In this document: positions 1-8,353 of the stretch, in pieces
Layout of the letters: each line of letters starts with the position of its first letter
Numbering within the stretch: position 1 is the first letter of the stretch
Assembly (NCBI GenBank): GCA_037481695.1
Contig: JBBFLE010000014.1
Span: forward strand, 1 to 64,000
Length of the DNA: 64,000 bases
Reading direction: 5' to 3'
Source: a bacterium
GTDB taxonomy: Bacteria; Desulfobacterota; Desulfocorpusculales; Desulfocorpusculum
Position numbers and translations under genes: made by a program
The notes under the pieces: generated by a model
Database searches by the model: none
What the model was told of the DNA's origin: nothing
Seen by the model: only the letters and a program-made list of their open reading frames with translations

Positions 1-110
1 GATCAAAGACAGTAGGGTCGTACAGGTTAGTTGACCAGATTATTACCTGATATCAAATGGATATCCCTCTTCGGCCAATGCTAACTTGTAAAGTCCTGTC
101 TAAGAAAAAG
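1..110. other. Left-edge non-coding segment
   Basis: I see no convincing coding frame here. It lies between whatever gene precedes the window and the terminator that follows, so it is probably the 3' flank of an upstream transcription unit. Confidence 0.4.
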
Positions 111-152
111 GGCCGCAAGACCCCAGGGGATGGGTTTGCGGCCTTTTTTTTA
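111..152 (+). terminator. Intrinsic terminator of an upstream unit
   Basis: A GC-rich stem pairs GGCCGCAA-ACCC (111-124, one bulged G) with GGGTTTGCGGCC (132-143) and is followed directly by a run of eight T. This is a textbook rho-independent terminator reading rightward. It separates the unseen upstream gene from the surface-protein gene at 502. Confidence 0.85.
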
Positions 153-501
153 ATCTTTTTGGCACGGATTGTGCTTGTTTTCCACTGTCTCACAGGCTCA
201 AGGCAGGTGCGAGGGCTTGGGCTCCCAGGGCCGTGAGTGCTCCAGGCTTAGGCTGGCCCAGGGCCTTCTTGGAGACATTCTTGAAGTTGCCCGGCTCTTT
301 AGAAAGCCAGCTTGAAACAACAGGTTGTCAGGCAGAATTGATCAGATCGCTGGAGGCCGAAGGCTTCTTTAGCCGGGTCGCATCTTTGGGAAATGGAAAC
401 TCGAGGGATTTGGAAACAAAGTGGGCTCATGAATGTTTTCCATGCACCCATGAGATCTCTTCCCGAAGCCGACCCAAAACCATCAAGAGGGAGGAGACAG
501 A
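153..501. other. Intergenic region upstream of the LamG protein
   Basis: About 350 bases without a supported gene. An open frame on the plus strand from 233 to 511 has no recognisable product and runs into the ribosome-binding site of the next gene, so I do not call it. The only site I can support is the Shine-Dalgarno GGGAGGA at 489-496. No good sigma-70 promoter was recognised. Confidence 0.4.
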
Positions 502-3375
502 ATGGGTTTGAGGAAATGGATCAGGTTTAGGCTTGGAAGGTTTGGGAAAAGGGATCTATGGGTTTTTTGGAGAAGGGCTGGGCTGGCTGCAGCCTATGGG
601 ATCGGGTTTTTGGGTGGGGTTTGTTTTTGGGGGGATCCTGGGGCAGGGCTTCCCAGCTCCAGAGCCGATGACATCGTTGTTCTACAGCCTGAGATGGGTG
701 ATAACGAAGGCACAGATGACGGAAGTTCCTCAAAAGGAAAAGACGCCACATTCCATTATGACACGGGTGAAAACCAAGGCTGGGTGTCACCTGGCCTGGT
801 TCTAAACAGCCCTTGCAATGTAGGGCTTCTGCCTCTTTTCATCCAGTTTTCAACAGATGGCATGCCCGATCAGGATTTCTCCAGGGCCGAAGTCCATCTA
901 TACACGGATGTGCGTTTCAATGGTGTAGGCTGGCCCTGGCAGCCCGGGACCTGGCATCTGGCCCTAAGAAGGGTGCTAGAGGAATGGGACGAAATGAGCC
1001 TCACAAAGGACAATCAGCCTGCCTGGGATGATGAGATCCTGGACCAGAGACCCTTTGCCACCACAGGTGGAGGATCCTGGGGAAATCCATATATCGAATA
1101 CCAAGACTGGATGAGATTCGATGTGACAGAACTCTACAAGAAATGGGTGAGGGGAAAGCTGCCCAACTATGGCCTTGTTCTTACCCTTGAAGAAGAGCAC
1201 TGCGCCAACGGCGACGTAATACTCATCACCACCTCGGATGAGGAAAACTGGCCCGAATACAGGCCCAAACTTGTTGTAACGAGGTGTATTCAACCGCCCC
1301 AGGGCCTGGTTTCCTGGTGGAGGGGAGAAAACTATGGGCCTACGGCTGAAGACACCATCAGATCCTTCCACGGTGAGCTAAAAAACGGGGCTGGCCGAGC
1401 TGCTGGAGTGTATGGTAGTGCCTGGGATCTGGACGGGATTGATGATTACATAGAGGTGGATTATCCCACAATAGGCGATTTTCAGGACAAACCGTTCACC
1501 GTGGAGTTCTGGATCAATCCTGGTTCCACAGGATCCAACATCTACATCATGGGGAAATCCCATCCCGACAATGGTGAAGGTTGGGACATGCGCCTAAATG
1601 ACCAAAAGCTCAGGCTGGAGGGCACCGATGGCTGGGATCCAGCCTATAACTGGGAAAGCACTGGTACGGTTCCAGCCTATCAATGGAGCCACATAGCAAT
1701 ATCTGCAACCGAGGATACCATCTCCATATACATAAACGGGGCACTTGATGGGACTACCACCAGGGGGACCATCAGCACGGCATCCAATCCTTTCAGGATA
1801 GGTTGGACCACTAATTTTGGAGGAACTCCATTTAGGGGCCAGTTGGATGAGATCTCCATATATGACAGGGCCCTGACAGCCGATGAGATACAGGCCATAT
1901 ATTACTTGGCAGGAGGCGGCAAGTGCCAAAGTTGCTTTGACCCATACCCTCACCTTGTGGGTTGGTGGAGAGCTAATTATGATGGGAAAGACAGCGTGCG
2001 CAACAACCACGCTCGCTTGTACAACGGAGCCAACTTCAGCACCGGAAAAATCAGTGGCGCATTCAACTCGGATGGTGAGGACGATTACTTTTTGATACCT
2101 GACTCCCAGTTCCTGCATGCAGATCCAATTACCATCGAAACATGGGTCAAGATGGACCAGGAAGAGACAACTGATGGGATCATAGTGGCCAAACACGCCT
2201 CAGAAGCCGGAGGCCATATGACCTATGGCCTCTGGCTAAGAGATGGCAGGTGGCAGGGCAGGGCCATGGTTGATGGGATTTTGTATGATGTGGACAGTGG
2301 AGTTTCTGCCCAGGCCGACACCTGGACGCATCTGAGCCTGAGCTTTGACAATGAATTCTTGAAAATCTATGTGAACGGGATTGAAAAGGGAGCCGTGCAG
2401 GCCCAGGGAAGCCTAAGCTATGGCTCTGAGCCCATTGTCATGGGCAACTATGACAGAAATCCCAGTAGTTCCAATGGCTTCAAGGGGCTTATAGATGAGC
2501 TGGCAGTCTACTCAAAGGCCCTAAGCTCACAGGAGGTGGCTCTGCTTTATCATGCAGGCACCCTTGGCAAGTGCAATTCAGAAGAGGTTTTCTTCGAGCT
2601 TATGGTCTCAGGCCCTGGTGTGGTGACATACGGTCAGATGGAATGCCAGGATAACTGCTCGGCAAGTTTCCCACGAGGCAGCCAAATAGAACTGACAGCA
2701 ACTCCTTTGCCAGGAAGTGTGTTTCTGGGATGGGGGCAGGACTGCCCATGCGGCAATCAACCCTCCTGTATCAAGATCCTGGATGAAAATAACCTTTGCA
2801 GCGCCACTTTCCAAACTGAGGAGGATATTTGTCCTTTCAGCATCCTGCCTACCTCCAAGAACGTGAAATACAGAGGAGGGACCGTGCGAGTCAAGGTGCA
2901 GGCCCTGGAGGAGGACTGTTCTACGCTTAGTATGGCTTGGAGTGGATCCTGGCTGGATGCTGAGCTAAAAAAAATGAGAAACAATAAGGGGCTGGTCAAG
3001 GTGAAGGTAGCCCCCAACACTAGCAGCCTGCCAAGACAAGGTGAGATGAACATAGGGGGCCAGAAGCTGACGATTTTTCAGGATGGAGCTCCTTGCAGGA
3101 TCCTTGGGATCGATCCTGTCAGGGCCTCTTTTGGATCCAGCTCAGAAGCGGGGCAGTTTCTTGTCTCGGCTCCGGAGGGCTGCTCATGGAATGCAGAATC
3201 TCTTTCTACAGACTGGTTGAATGTGCTCTCAGGGGCATCTGGTACAGGAGATGGTTTGGTAGGCTATGAGGTGGCAGAGAACCCAACGGGCAGACCGAGA
3301 AAGGGCAAGATCCTGGTCACCACAGAGGCTGGAAGCAGCAAGAGCCACAAGGTAAAGCAAGGGACTTCCTTCTAA
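502..3375 (+). CDS. Secreted multidomain surface protein (DNRLRE-like, two LamG, BACON-like)
   Basis: A 957-residue exported protein, probably a cell-surface or extracellular binding protein. The N-terminus has a long basic stretch followed by a hydrophobic segment at about residues 25-50, consistent with a signal peptide or anchor. Residues ~80-260 resemble the DNRLRE fold found on bacterial surface proteins. Two LamG/concanavalin-like domains follow at ~264-468 and ~482-688, each opening with a G/L-V-x-W-W-R motif. A Cys-rich segment at ~696-775 resembles divergent InlB-type repeats. Two BACON-like Ig domains at ~776-957 end the protein. No catalytic motif is visible. The start is fixed by GGGAGGA 6 nt upstream. 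It appears monocistronic, flanked by terminators. The ligand is unknown; carbohydrate or protein binding is inferred from the fold families. Confidence 0.85.
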   Translation: MGLRKWIRFRLGRFGKRDLWVFWRRAGLAAAYGIGFLGGVCFWGDPGAGLPSSRADDIVVLQPEMGDNEGTDDGSSSKGKDATFHYDTGENQGWVSPGLVLNSPCNVGLLPLFIQFSTDGMPDQDFSRAEVHLYTDVRFNGVGWPWQPGTWHLALRRVLEEWDEMSLTKDNQPAWDDEILDQRPFATTGGGSWGNPYIEYQDWMRFDVTELYKKWVRGKLPNYGLVLTLEEEHCANGDVILITTSDEENWPEYRPKLVVTRCIQPPQGLVSWWRGENYGPTAEDTIRSFHGELKNGAGRAAGVYGSAWDLDGIDDYIEVDYPTIGDFQDKPFTVEFWINPGSTGSNIYIMGKSHPDNGEGWDMRLNDQKLRLEGTDGWDPAYNWESTGTVPAYQWSHIAISATEDTISIYINGALDGTTTRGTISTASNPFRIGWTTNFGGTPFRGQLDEISIYDRALTADEIQAIYYLAGGGKCQSCFDPYPHLVGWWRANYDGKDSVRNNHARLYNGANFSTGKISGAFNSDGEDDYFLIPDSQFLHADPITIETWVKMDQEETTDGIIVAKHASEAGGHMTYGLWLRDGRWQGRAMVDGILYDVDSGVSAQADTWTHLSLSFDNEFLKIYVNGIEKGAVQAQGSLSYGSEPIVMGNYDRNPSSSNGFKGLIDELAVYSKALSSQEVALLYHAGTLGKCNSEEVFFELMVSGPGVVTYGQMECQDNCSASFPRGSQIELTATPLPGSVFLGWGQDCPCGNQPSCIKILDENNLCSATFQTEEDICPFSILPTSKNVKYRGGTVRVKVQALEEDCSTLSMAWSGSWLDAELKKMRNNKGLVKVKVAPNTSSLPRQGEMNIGGQKLTIFQDGAPCRILGIDPVRASFGSSSEAGQFLVSAPEGCSWNAESLSTDWLNVLSGASGTGDGLVGYEVAENPTGRPRKGKILVTTEAGSSKSHKVKQGTSF

Positions 3376-3400
3376 CTCTCCTTGCACTTTTGATTCCTTG

Positions 3401-3446
3401 GGCCAGGGCGAGCCTCCAGCTGGAAGGCTCCCCTGGCCTTTGTTTT
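3401..3446 (+). terminator. Intrinsic terminator of the LamG-protein gene
   Basis: GGCCAGGGCGAGCCT (3401-3415) pairs with AGGCTCCCCTGGCC (3425-3438) across a 9-nt loop, followed by TTTGTTTT. It lies 26 bases after the stop of the surface-protein gene. Confidence 0.85.
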
Positions 3447-3591
3447 GGGGAAGCCCTTTGCCTGAGTGATTCAGGATTGATGAATCATGAAGACTGATTA
3501 GAGCATATCCTGGGGTGAACTGATTCATATCAACTGCAGCCTCATTCTTCCCATGGGGTGCTTGTGGGAAAATGAGCCGGGAGCTCCACTT

Positions 3592-3918
3592 TCATTGATC
3601 CGAGTTACAGGAATTTTGCCTTTCCTGCAGTAGAGCCCTGAGCCACCCCAATGCCTCTTGCATGTCATCTTGGGCCCGCAGCACAAAAAAAGGAAGCTCT
3701 GGAGGCAGGCTTTCCTGGGCAGGGCAGGCCGTAGGACAGCCGCAGAGAAACAAGAGGGCCTGGATTGAATCCTCCCTGTGATCCACTGTCCTTACCTTGC
3801 CCTCCAGCGCAAGGATCAGGCTTTCCAGGGCAGCCACCCTATCGAAGGTGGGATTGCACCCCCCACAATATCTTATCCCCACCCTGATCACGTCATCGCT
3901 TTTCTTGCAGGAGATCAT
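3592..3918 (-). CDS. Small Cys-rich CGGCNP-motif protein
   Basis: About 108 residues from the chosen ATG; the frame stays open to 4038, giving up to 148 residues. The core carries a Y-C-G-G-C-N-P-x-F-D-R motif near its start, and a second Cys pair in L-C-G-C-P-T-A-C-P about 50 residues later. Four or more conserved cysteines suggest a metal or Fe-S site. I recall similar small proteins in strict anaerobes, but their function is not known to me. The shorter start is preferred because the recognisable core begins only a few residues after it. Neither candidate start has a strong Shine-Dalgarno. It is divergent from argS. Confidence 0.6.
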   Translation of the reverse strand: MISCKKSDDVIRVGIRYCGGCNPTFDRVAALESLILALEGKVRTVDHREDSIQALLFLCGCPTACPAQESLPPELPFFVLRAQDDMQEALGWLRALLQERQNSCNSDQ

Positions 3919-4129
3919 GGCCGGGCCTGGAATCCCCAAAGGGCAAATACTTTCATGATTATGGCAGACTTGGTTTTTTATGGTCCAGCCCGGCTCCTTG
4001 ACTAGGCAGAACTCCCACGGATAACATGGATCTTCCATGGCCTGTGTAAAGGGCCTTGGGGGTGAGGAGCCTTATAAGCCTCCATGGTCTTTTCCCTGGG
4101 GGTCAAGGCAGCACAAGGGGAGGAGAGTT

Positions 4130-5812
4130 TTGCGGGAGATCCTTAGGGGCATGATCCAGGATTCACTTGGCAGGTGTCTGGGCCCAGAAGATCTGGCTTC
4201 CTTGGAAGATGTGAGATGGGTTGTGGAGATCCCCAAGAGGCCTGACCATGGGGACTTTGCCACAAATGCGGCCTTGGTCCTGGCCTCCAAAGTGGGCAAG
4301 AAACCCATGGAGCTGGCCCAGCTATTGGCCGAGAGTCTCCAAGATCCAAGAGGTTATATCCAAAGGGCCCAGGCGGTCCCACCTGGATTCATAAATCTTT
4401 TCCTGAACAGAAAGAAGGTCTTGGATGTGCTGGGACTGATCCTGGAGCAGGGCAGAGACTACGGCCGCCTCCAAACTGGTACCAGGACCAGGGTGCTGGT
4501 GGAATTTGTAAGTGCCAATCCCACAGGCCCCCTGCACATAGGCCATGGTCGGGGAGCGGCTTTGGGGGATGCTCTCTCCAAGGTCCTGGAGGCAGCAGGT
4601 TTTGATGTGAGCAGGGAGTACTATGTCAATGACGTGGGAAGGCAGATGGAGATTCTGGGCCGTTCCCTTTACCTGCGTTACCTGCAGGAGCTGGGAAGTG
4701 AGATAGATTTTCCGGATGATCACTACCGGGGTGAGTATATGGTGGAGCTGGCCAGGGAGTTTAAGGCCATCCACGGGGAAAAGTGGGCTCAGGTGGAAGA
4801 GGCCCAGGCTCTGCCAGCCTTTACGGAGTTTGCCTCCAAGAGGATTCTGGAGGGCATCAGAGAGGATCTGGAAGACTTCAGAGTGGGCTATGACCGTTGG
4901 TTCCACGAGTCGGAGCTTTACTCCAGGGGGGAAGTGGCCCGGTACCTGGAAGGGCTCAGGAGCAAGGGTCTTGTTTACGAGCAGGATGAGGCCCTTTGGT
5001 TCAAGAGCAGCGATTTCGGAGATGAGAAGGACAGGGTTGTAGTAAGACGGGACGGCCGTACCACTTACCTGGCCTCTGACATAGCCTACCATGCAGATAA
5101 GCTGGACAGGGGCTTTGACCGATTGATAGATATCTGGGGTGCAGATCACCACGGTTATGTGCCCAGGATGAAGGGGGTGATAAAGGCTCTGGGAAGGGAT
5201 CCTTCATGCCTGGATGTGATACTGGTTCAGATGGTGAACCTGGTCAGAAACGGAGTACCCGTGGCCATGTCCACCAGAGCAGGGGAGTTCACGACCTTGA
5301 GGGAGGTCATGGATGAGGTGGGAGTGGACGCAGCCCGCTACATATTCCTTACCAGAACCCCGGACAGCCATCTGGACTTTGATCTGGAACTGGCCAAGAA
5401 ACAGGAAAAGGAAAACCCTGTTTATTATGTGCAGTACGCCCATGCCAGGATTTGCAGCATACTGAGGGAAGCTGCAGAAAGGGGCATAGAGCCCCCAATG
5501 CCTGCGGAGGCCAGATTAGAACTCCTGGATCTGCCCGAGGAGTGGGAACTGGTAAAGCATTTGGTGGGCTATCCTGATTTGATCAAGCAGGCCGCTTTGT
5601 CCCTGGAGCCCCACCGCATCACCTACTTCCTGGACTCCCTGGCCTCGGATTTCCACTCTTATTACAACCGGGGCTGGATAGATTCCAGAGCCAGAGTGAT
5701 CTGTTCTGAGCCTGAGCTGACAGGCGCAAGACTTGTTCTCGTGCAGGCTGTAAGACAGGTCTTGGCCAATGCCTTGGAACTCCTTGGAGTCAGCGCACCT
5801 GAGCAGATGTGA
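4130..5812 (+). CDS. argS: Arginyl-tRNA synthetase
   Basis: Charges tRNA-Arg with arginine in the cytosol. The 560-residue length is normal for ArgS. It shows the N-terminal Add-1 domain, the class I signature in A-N-P-T-G-P-L-H-I-G-H-G-R near residue 130, the N-P-V-Y-Y-V-Q-Y-A-H segment, and a C-terminal DALR anticodon-binding domain. The KMSKS position reads M-S-T-R-A-G, and loss of the canonical lysine motif is common in bacterial ArgS. I place the start at TTG 4130 because AGGGGAGGAG (4116-4125) lies 6 nt upstream and the resulting M-R-E-I-L-R-G-M-I-Q matches ArgS N-termini. An upstream ATG at 4037 in the same frame would add an atypical extension. Confidence 0.95.
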   Translation: MREILRGMIQDSLGRCLGPEDLASLEDVRWVVEIPKRPDHGDFATNAALVLASKVGKKPMELAQLLAESLQDPRGYIQRAQAVPPGFINLFLNRKKVLDVLGLILEQGRDYGRLQTGTRTRVLVEFVSANPTGPLHIGHGRGAALGDALSKVLEAAGFDVSREYYVNDVGRQMEILGRSLYLRYLQELGSEIDFPDDHYRGEYMVELAREFKAIHGEKWAQVEEAQALPAFTEFASKRILEGIREDLEDFRVGYDRWFHESELYSRGEVARYLEGLRSKGLVYEQDEALWFKSSDFGDEKDRVVVRRDGRTTYLASDIAYHADKLDRGFDRLIDIWGADHHGYVPRMKGVIKALGRDPSCLDVILVQMVNLVRNGVPVAMSTRAGEFTTLREVMDEVGVDAARYIFLTRTPDSHLDFDLELAKKQEKENPVYYVQYAHARICSILREAAERGIEPPMPAEARLELLDLPEEWELVKHLVGYPDLIKQAALSLEPHRITYFLDSLASDFHSYYNRGWIDSRARVICSEPELTGARLVLVQAVRQVLANALELLGVSAPEQM

Positions 5813-5821
5813 AAGAATGCC

Positions 5822-6535
5822 ATGAACCATCAAACATCTGAATCACCACAGCAGCCCCCAGAAACACCGGGGGCGTCTTGGGGCCAGATGGTCTGGATGC
5901 TCTCTTTGTCTGTTGTGATGTTTGGCCTGGGTTTTTTGGCTGGAAGCCGCTGGGCTGAACAAAAGGCCGGGGAGAGTGAAAAGGTTGTGATAGGCAGGGT
6001 AGTGCCTCCACAGGTGGAGGTGGGTCCTCCTGAGCAGGAGACGACTGGGGGGGAGACTCAGGAAGCAAAGATCTGGAACATTCTCACAGGCCAGGAGACC
6101 CCCTCGGCCGTGCTGCCGCCGCCTTTAGCAAAGGAAATCAAGCCTCCTTCCCAGCCCAAGGCACAGGTGCAGGCTCAGAAAACTCCTGCAGTGCCCACCA
6201 CCCCTTCTGGCAAGCCTCAGCAGGAAACTCCCTCCCCACCCACGGCTGCGGGTCGCATCTCTCAGGCTCCTTTGATGGTTCAATCCCCATCCTCCAGATT
6301 TGCCCTTCAGGTGGTTTCAGTTCAAAGCCGTGAGAAGGCCGAGGCCATAGTCAGGGAGCTAAACGGAAAAGGGTATCCCCTGGTGAGGATCACCCAGGCC
6401 GAGGTGCCTGGTAAGGGCACCTGGTACAGGATATGGATGGGAAGCTTTGAAAAAAAGGAAGAGGCCGAGTCCCTAAAAAAGCAGGTCCTGGAAAGAGAGC
6501 GTCTTCAGGCCCAGATAGTACAGGACAAGAGATGA
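5822..6535 (+). CDS. SPOR-domain membrane protein
   Basis: A 237-residue bitopic inner-membrane protein. One transmembrane helix lies at about residues 23-43. A long Pro/Gln/Glu-rich periplasmic linker follows at ~50-155, and a SPOR domain at ~157-235, the fold that binds denuded septal peptidoglycan. This FtsN/DedD-like architecture implies a role in cell division or envelope remodelling. It starts 9 bases after the argS stop, so it is probably co-transcribed. The argS-SPOR pairing is one I associate with Desulfobacterota genomes. Confidence 0.85.
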   Translation: MNHQTSESPQQPPETPGASWGQMVWMLSLSVVMFGLGFLAGSRWAEQKAGESEKVVIGRVVPPQVEVGPPEQETTGGETQEAKIWNILTGQETPSAVLPPPLAKEIKPPSQPKAQVQAQKTPAVPTTPSGKPQQETPSPPTAAGRISQAPLMVQSPSSRFALQVVSVQSREKAEAIVRELNGKGYPLVRITQAEVPGKGTWYRIWMGSFEKKEEAESLKKQVLERERLQAQIVQDKR

Positions 6536-6662
6536 TCCTGCCCAGGGATTTTAGGGCTGATCCTGCCTGAAGCTCCCAAAGCACCCATGAGCCCCCCCTT
6601 TTGAGGGAAACCCCGGATTGCTTGGGAGGCTCTTGACCAAGCAACCAGTGCATGGGAAAATA

Positions 6663-6689
6663 GGCTCCAATTGGAGTGCTATTGGAGCC
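6663..6689. promoter_or_regulatory. Perfect inverted repeat over the RBS of the RHH gene
   Basis: GGCTCCAAT (6663-6671) and ATTGGAGCC (6681-6689) are perfect 9-bp inverted arms around a 9-nt loop. The right arm contains TTGGAG, the likely ribosome-binding site for the ATG at 6695. It could be a two-fold operator for the ribbon-helix-helix protein encoded just downstream, or an RNA hairpin that hides the ribosome-binding site, or both. Confidence 0.6.
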
Positions 6690-6694
6690 TGGAT

Positions 6695-6928
6695 ATGCCT
6701 TCTAGACTCTCGCCTGGAGACAAGGTGACCATAAAGATCCCCAGGGCTCTTTATGAGAGGCTCAAGCTCATTGTGCAGGGCTCGGGGTTTGATTCGGTCA
6801 CTGATTTCGTGGTTTACGTGCTTAGGGACCTGGTGGCAGCCCAGGGTGAGGCAGAAAAAGAAGATCTCCTTACTGCAGATGAGCTCAGGGCCATCAGACG
6901 CAGGCTTCGCAATCTGGGGTATCTTTGA
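6695..6928 (+). CDS. Ribbon-helix-helix (CopG/MetJ-like) regulator
   Basis: A 77-residue putative DNA-binding protein. Residues ~6-45 carry the pattern V-T-I-K-I-P-x-x-L-Y-E-R-L-K typical of a ribbon-helix-helix beta strand plus first helix, then a second helix ending in V-V-Y-V-L-R-D-L-V. The C-terminus (about residues 60-77) ends in R-R-R-L-R-N-L-G-Y-L, a tail also seen on the APS kinase two genes downstream. The start is ATG 6695, behind TTGGAG in the right arm of an inverted repeat. It ends 9 bases before the phosphodiesterase gene, so it is probably the autoregulator of this cluster (inference). No toxin-like partner is adjacent. Confidence 0.75.
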   Translation: MPSRLSPGDKVTIKIPRALYERLKLIVQGSGFDSVTDFVVYVLRDLVAAQGEAEKEDLLTADELRAIRRRLRNLGYL

Positions 6929-6937
6929 GGAGGGGCT

Positions 6938-8329
6938 GTGAGGGCAAAACACAGGGTCATGCTCCTGGGACTGGACGGTGTGCCGCCAGAGTTGCTTTTC
7001 CACAGGTGGTCTTCAGAGCTTCCCACCTTCTCCAAGCTGACGGCCAAGAGCCTCCACGGTCCCCTCAGAAGCATTGACCCACCCATAACGGTTCCTGCCT
7101 GGACCTGCATGGTAACAAGCAAGGACCCAGGTCAGCTGGGCTGCTATGGTTTCAGGAACAGGCCTGACCACGGGTACGGGCCCATGAAAATAGCCGATTC
7201 CACCATGGTGGTGGAGCCCACCCTGTGGAGGATTCTCTCCAGGAAGAACATGCGCTCCATACTTTTGGGAGTTCCCCAGACATATCCGCCCCAGCCTCTG
7301 AGGGGGCTCCTGGCTGCTGGTTTCCTGGCTCCAGACGAGAAAAAGGATTTCACCTATCCCTCTTCATTGAGAGAGGAGCTGGACAGGATCTGCGGCGGAT
7401 ACATGATAGACGTGCCTTCCTTCCGCCTTCAGGAACGCTCTTCTTTGCTTAGGGCTGTGGAGGAGATGACCAGGAAACGTTTTCAGGCAGCGCGCCACTT
7501 GATGCAGACACAGGATTGGGATTTCTTCATGCTGGTGGAAATAGGGCCAGACAGGATGCACCACGGGTTCTGGAAGTACTTCGACCCGCGTCACCCTGGC
7601 CATGAACCGGGAAATCCTCTTCAGGAAGCCCTCAAGGAATATTACAAGCTGTTGGACATGGAGCTGGAAAGCCTCTTGGAGCTCATGGATCCGTCTGACA
7701 CCCTCTTGGTGGTCTCAGACCATGGAGCCAGGCCTATGATGGGCGGCATTCGCATGAACGAGTGGCTGCGCCAGAGGTCCTATCTGAGACTGCATCAGGA
7801 GGTCAAGAAGCCCACTTCTTGGGATCCTTCCATGGTGGATTGGGCCAATACCAGGGTCTGGTCCGAAGGTGGGTACTATGCTAGGGTCTTCATCAACGTA
7901 AAGGGCAGGGAACCCATGGGCACGGTTCGACCATCTGAGTACCAGAGTTTCCGTCAGGAGCTGGCCTGTGAGATCGCTGAGATGAAAGGACCTGACTCAA
8001 AGTCCCTGGGCAACATTGTGCTGTTTCCTGAAGAGATCTACCGGGTGTGCCGCGGGGTGGCCCCTGATCTGATGGTTTACCCAGCAGGCCTGGATTACCG
8101 CTCCATAGGCACGGTGGGGGACGGAGATCTCTTTACCAGCCAAAATGATACTGGTCCGGATGATGCCAATCACGACCCATTGGGGATCTACATGCTTTAC
8201 GAGCCCTGGAAATCCCAGGGTTCCTTGCCTGCCCAGAGAGAGGCCCACCTGCTGGATGTGGCTCCTACTGTGCTGGATCGGCTGGGTGTGGAGCCGCTCC
8301 AACAAATGTTAGGAAAAACAATCAATTAG
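6938..8329 (+). CDS. Alkaline-phosphatase-superfamily type I phosphodiesterase
   Basis: A 463-residue member of the metal-dependent phosphodiesterase/nucleotide pyrophosphatase family. Visible active-site elements are D13 in L-L-G-L-D-G, the likely nucleophile T51 in I-T-V-P-A-W-T, a later metal site in G-P-D-R-M-H-H-G, S-D-H-G-A-R near residue 260, and a terminal His region (D-D-A-N-H-D). No signal peptide is apparent, so a cytosolic substrate is likely. Nucleotide, nucleotide-sugar or PAPS-like phosphodiesters are possible. GTG start with GAGGAGGGG just upstream; it follows the RHH gene by 9 bases and precedes cysC by 24. Confidence 0.85.
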   Translation: MRAKHRVMLLGLDGVPPELLFHRWSSELPTFSKLTAKSLHGPLRSIDPPITVPAWTCMVTSKDPGQLGCYGFRNRPDHGYGPMKIADSTMVVEPTLWRILSRKNMRSILLGVPQTYPPQPLRGLLAAGFLAPDEKKDFTYPSSLREELDRICGGYMIDVPSFRLQERSSLLRAVEEMTRKRFQAARHLMQTQDWDFFMLVEIGPDRMHHGFWKYFDPRHPGHEPGNPLQEALKEYYKLLDMELESLLELMDPSDTLLVVSDHGARPMMGGIRMNEWLRQRSYLRLHQEVKKPTSWDPSMVDWANTRVWSEGGYYARVFINVKGREPMGTVRPSEYQSFRQELACEIAEMKGPDSKSLGNIVLFPEEIYRVCRGVAPDLMVYPAGLDYRSIGTVGDGDLFTSQNDTGPDDANHDPLGIYMLYEPWKSQGSLPAQREAHLLDVAPTVLDRLGVEPLQQMLGKTIN

Positions 8330-8353
8330 GCTCTATGGGATGAGGAGCATGCC

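Noticed and set aside
233-511. A 92-residue plus-strand frame upstream of the LamG gene
   Set aside because: No recognisable product, no good ribosome-binding site, and it overlaps the ribosome-binding site and start of the next gene.
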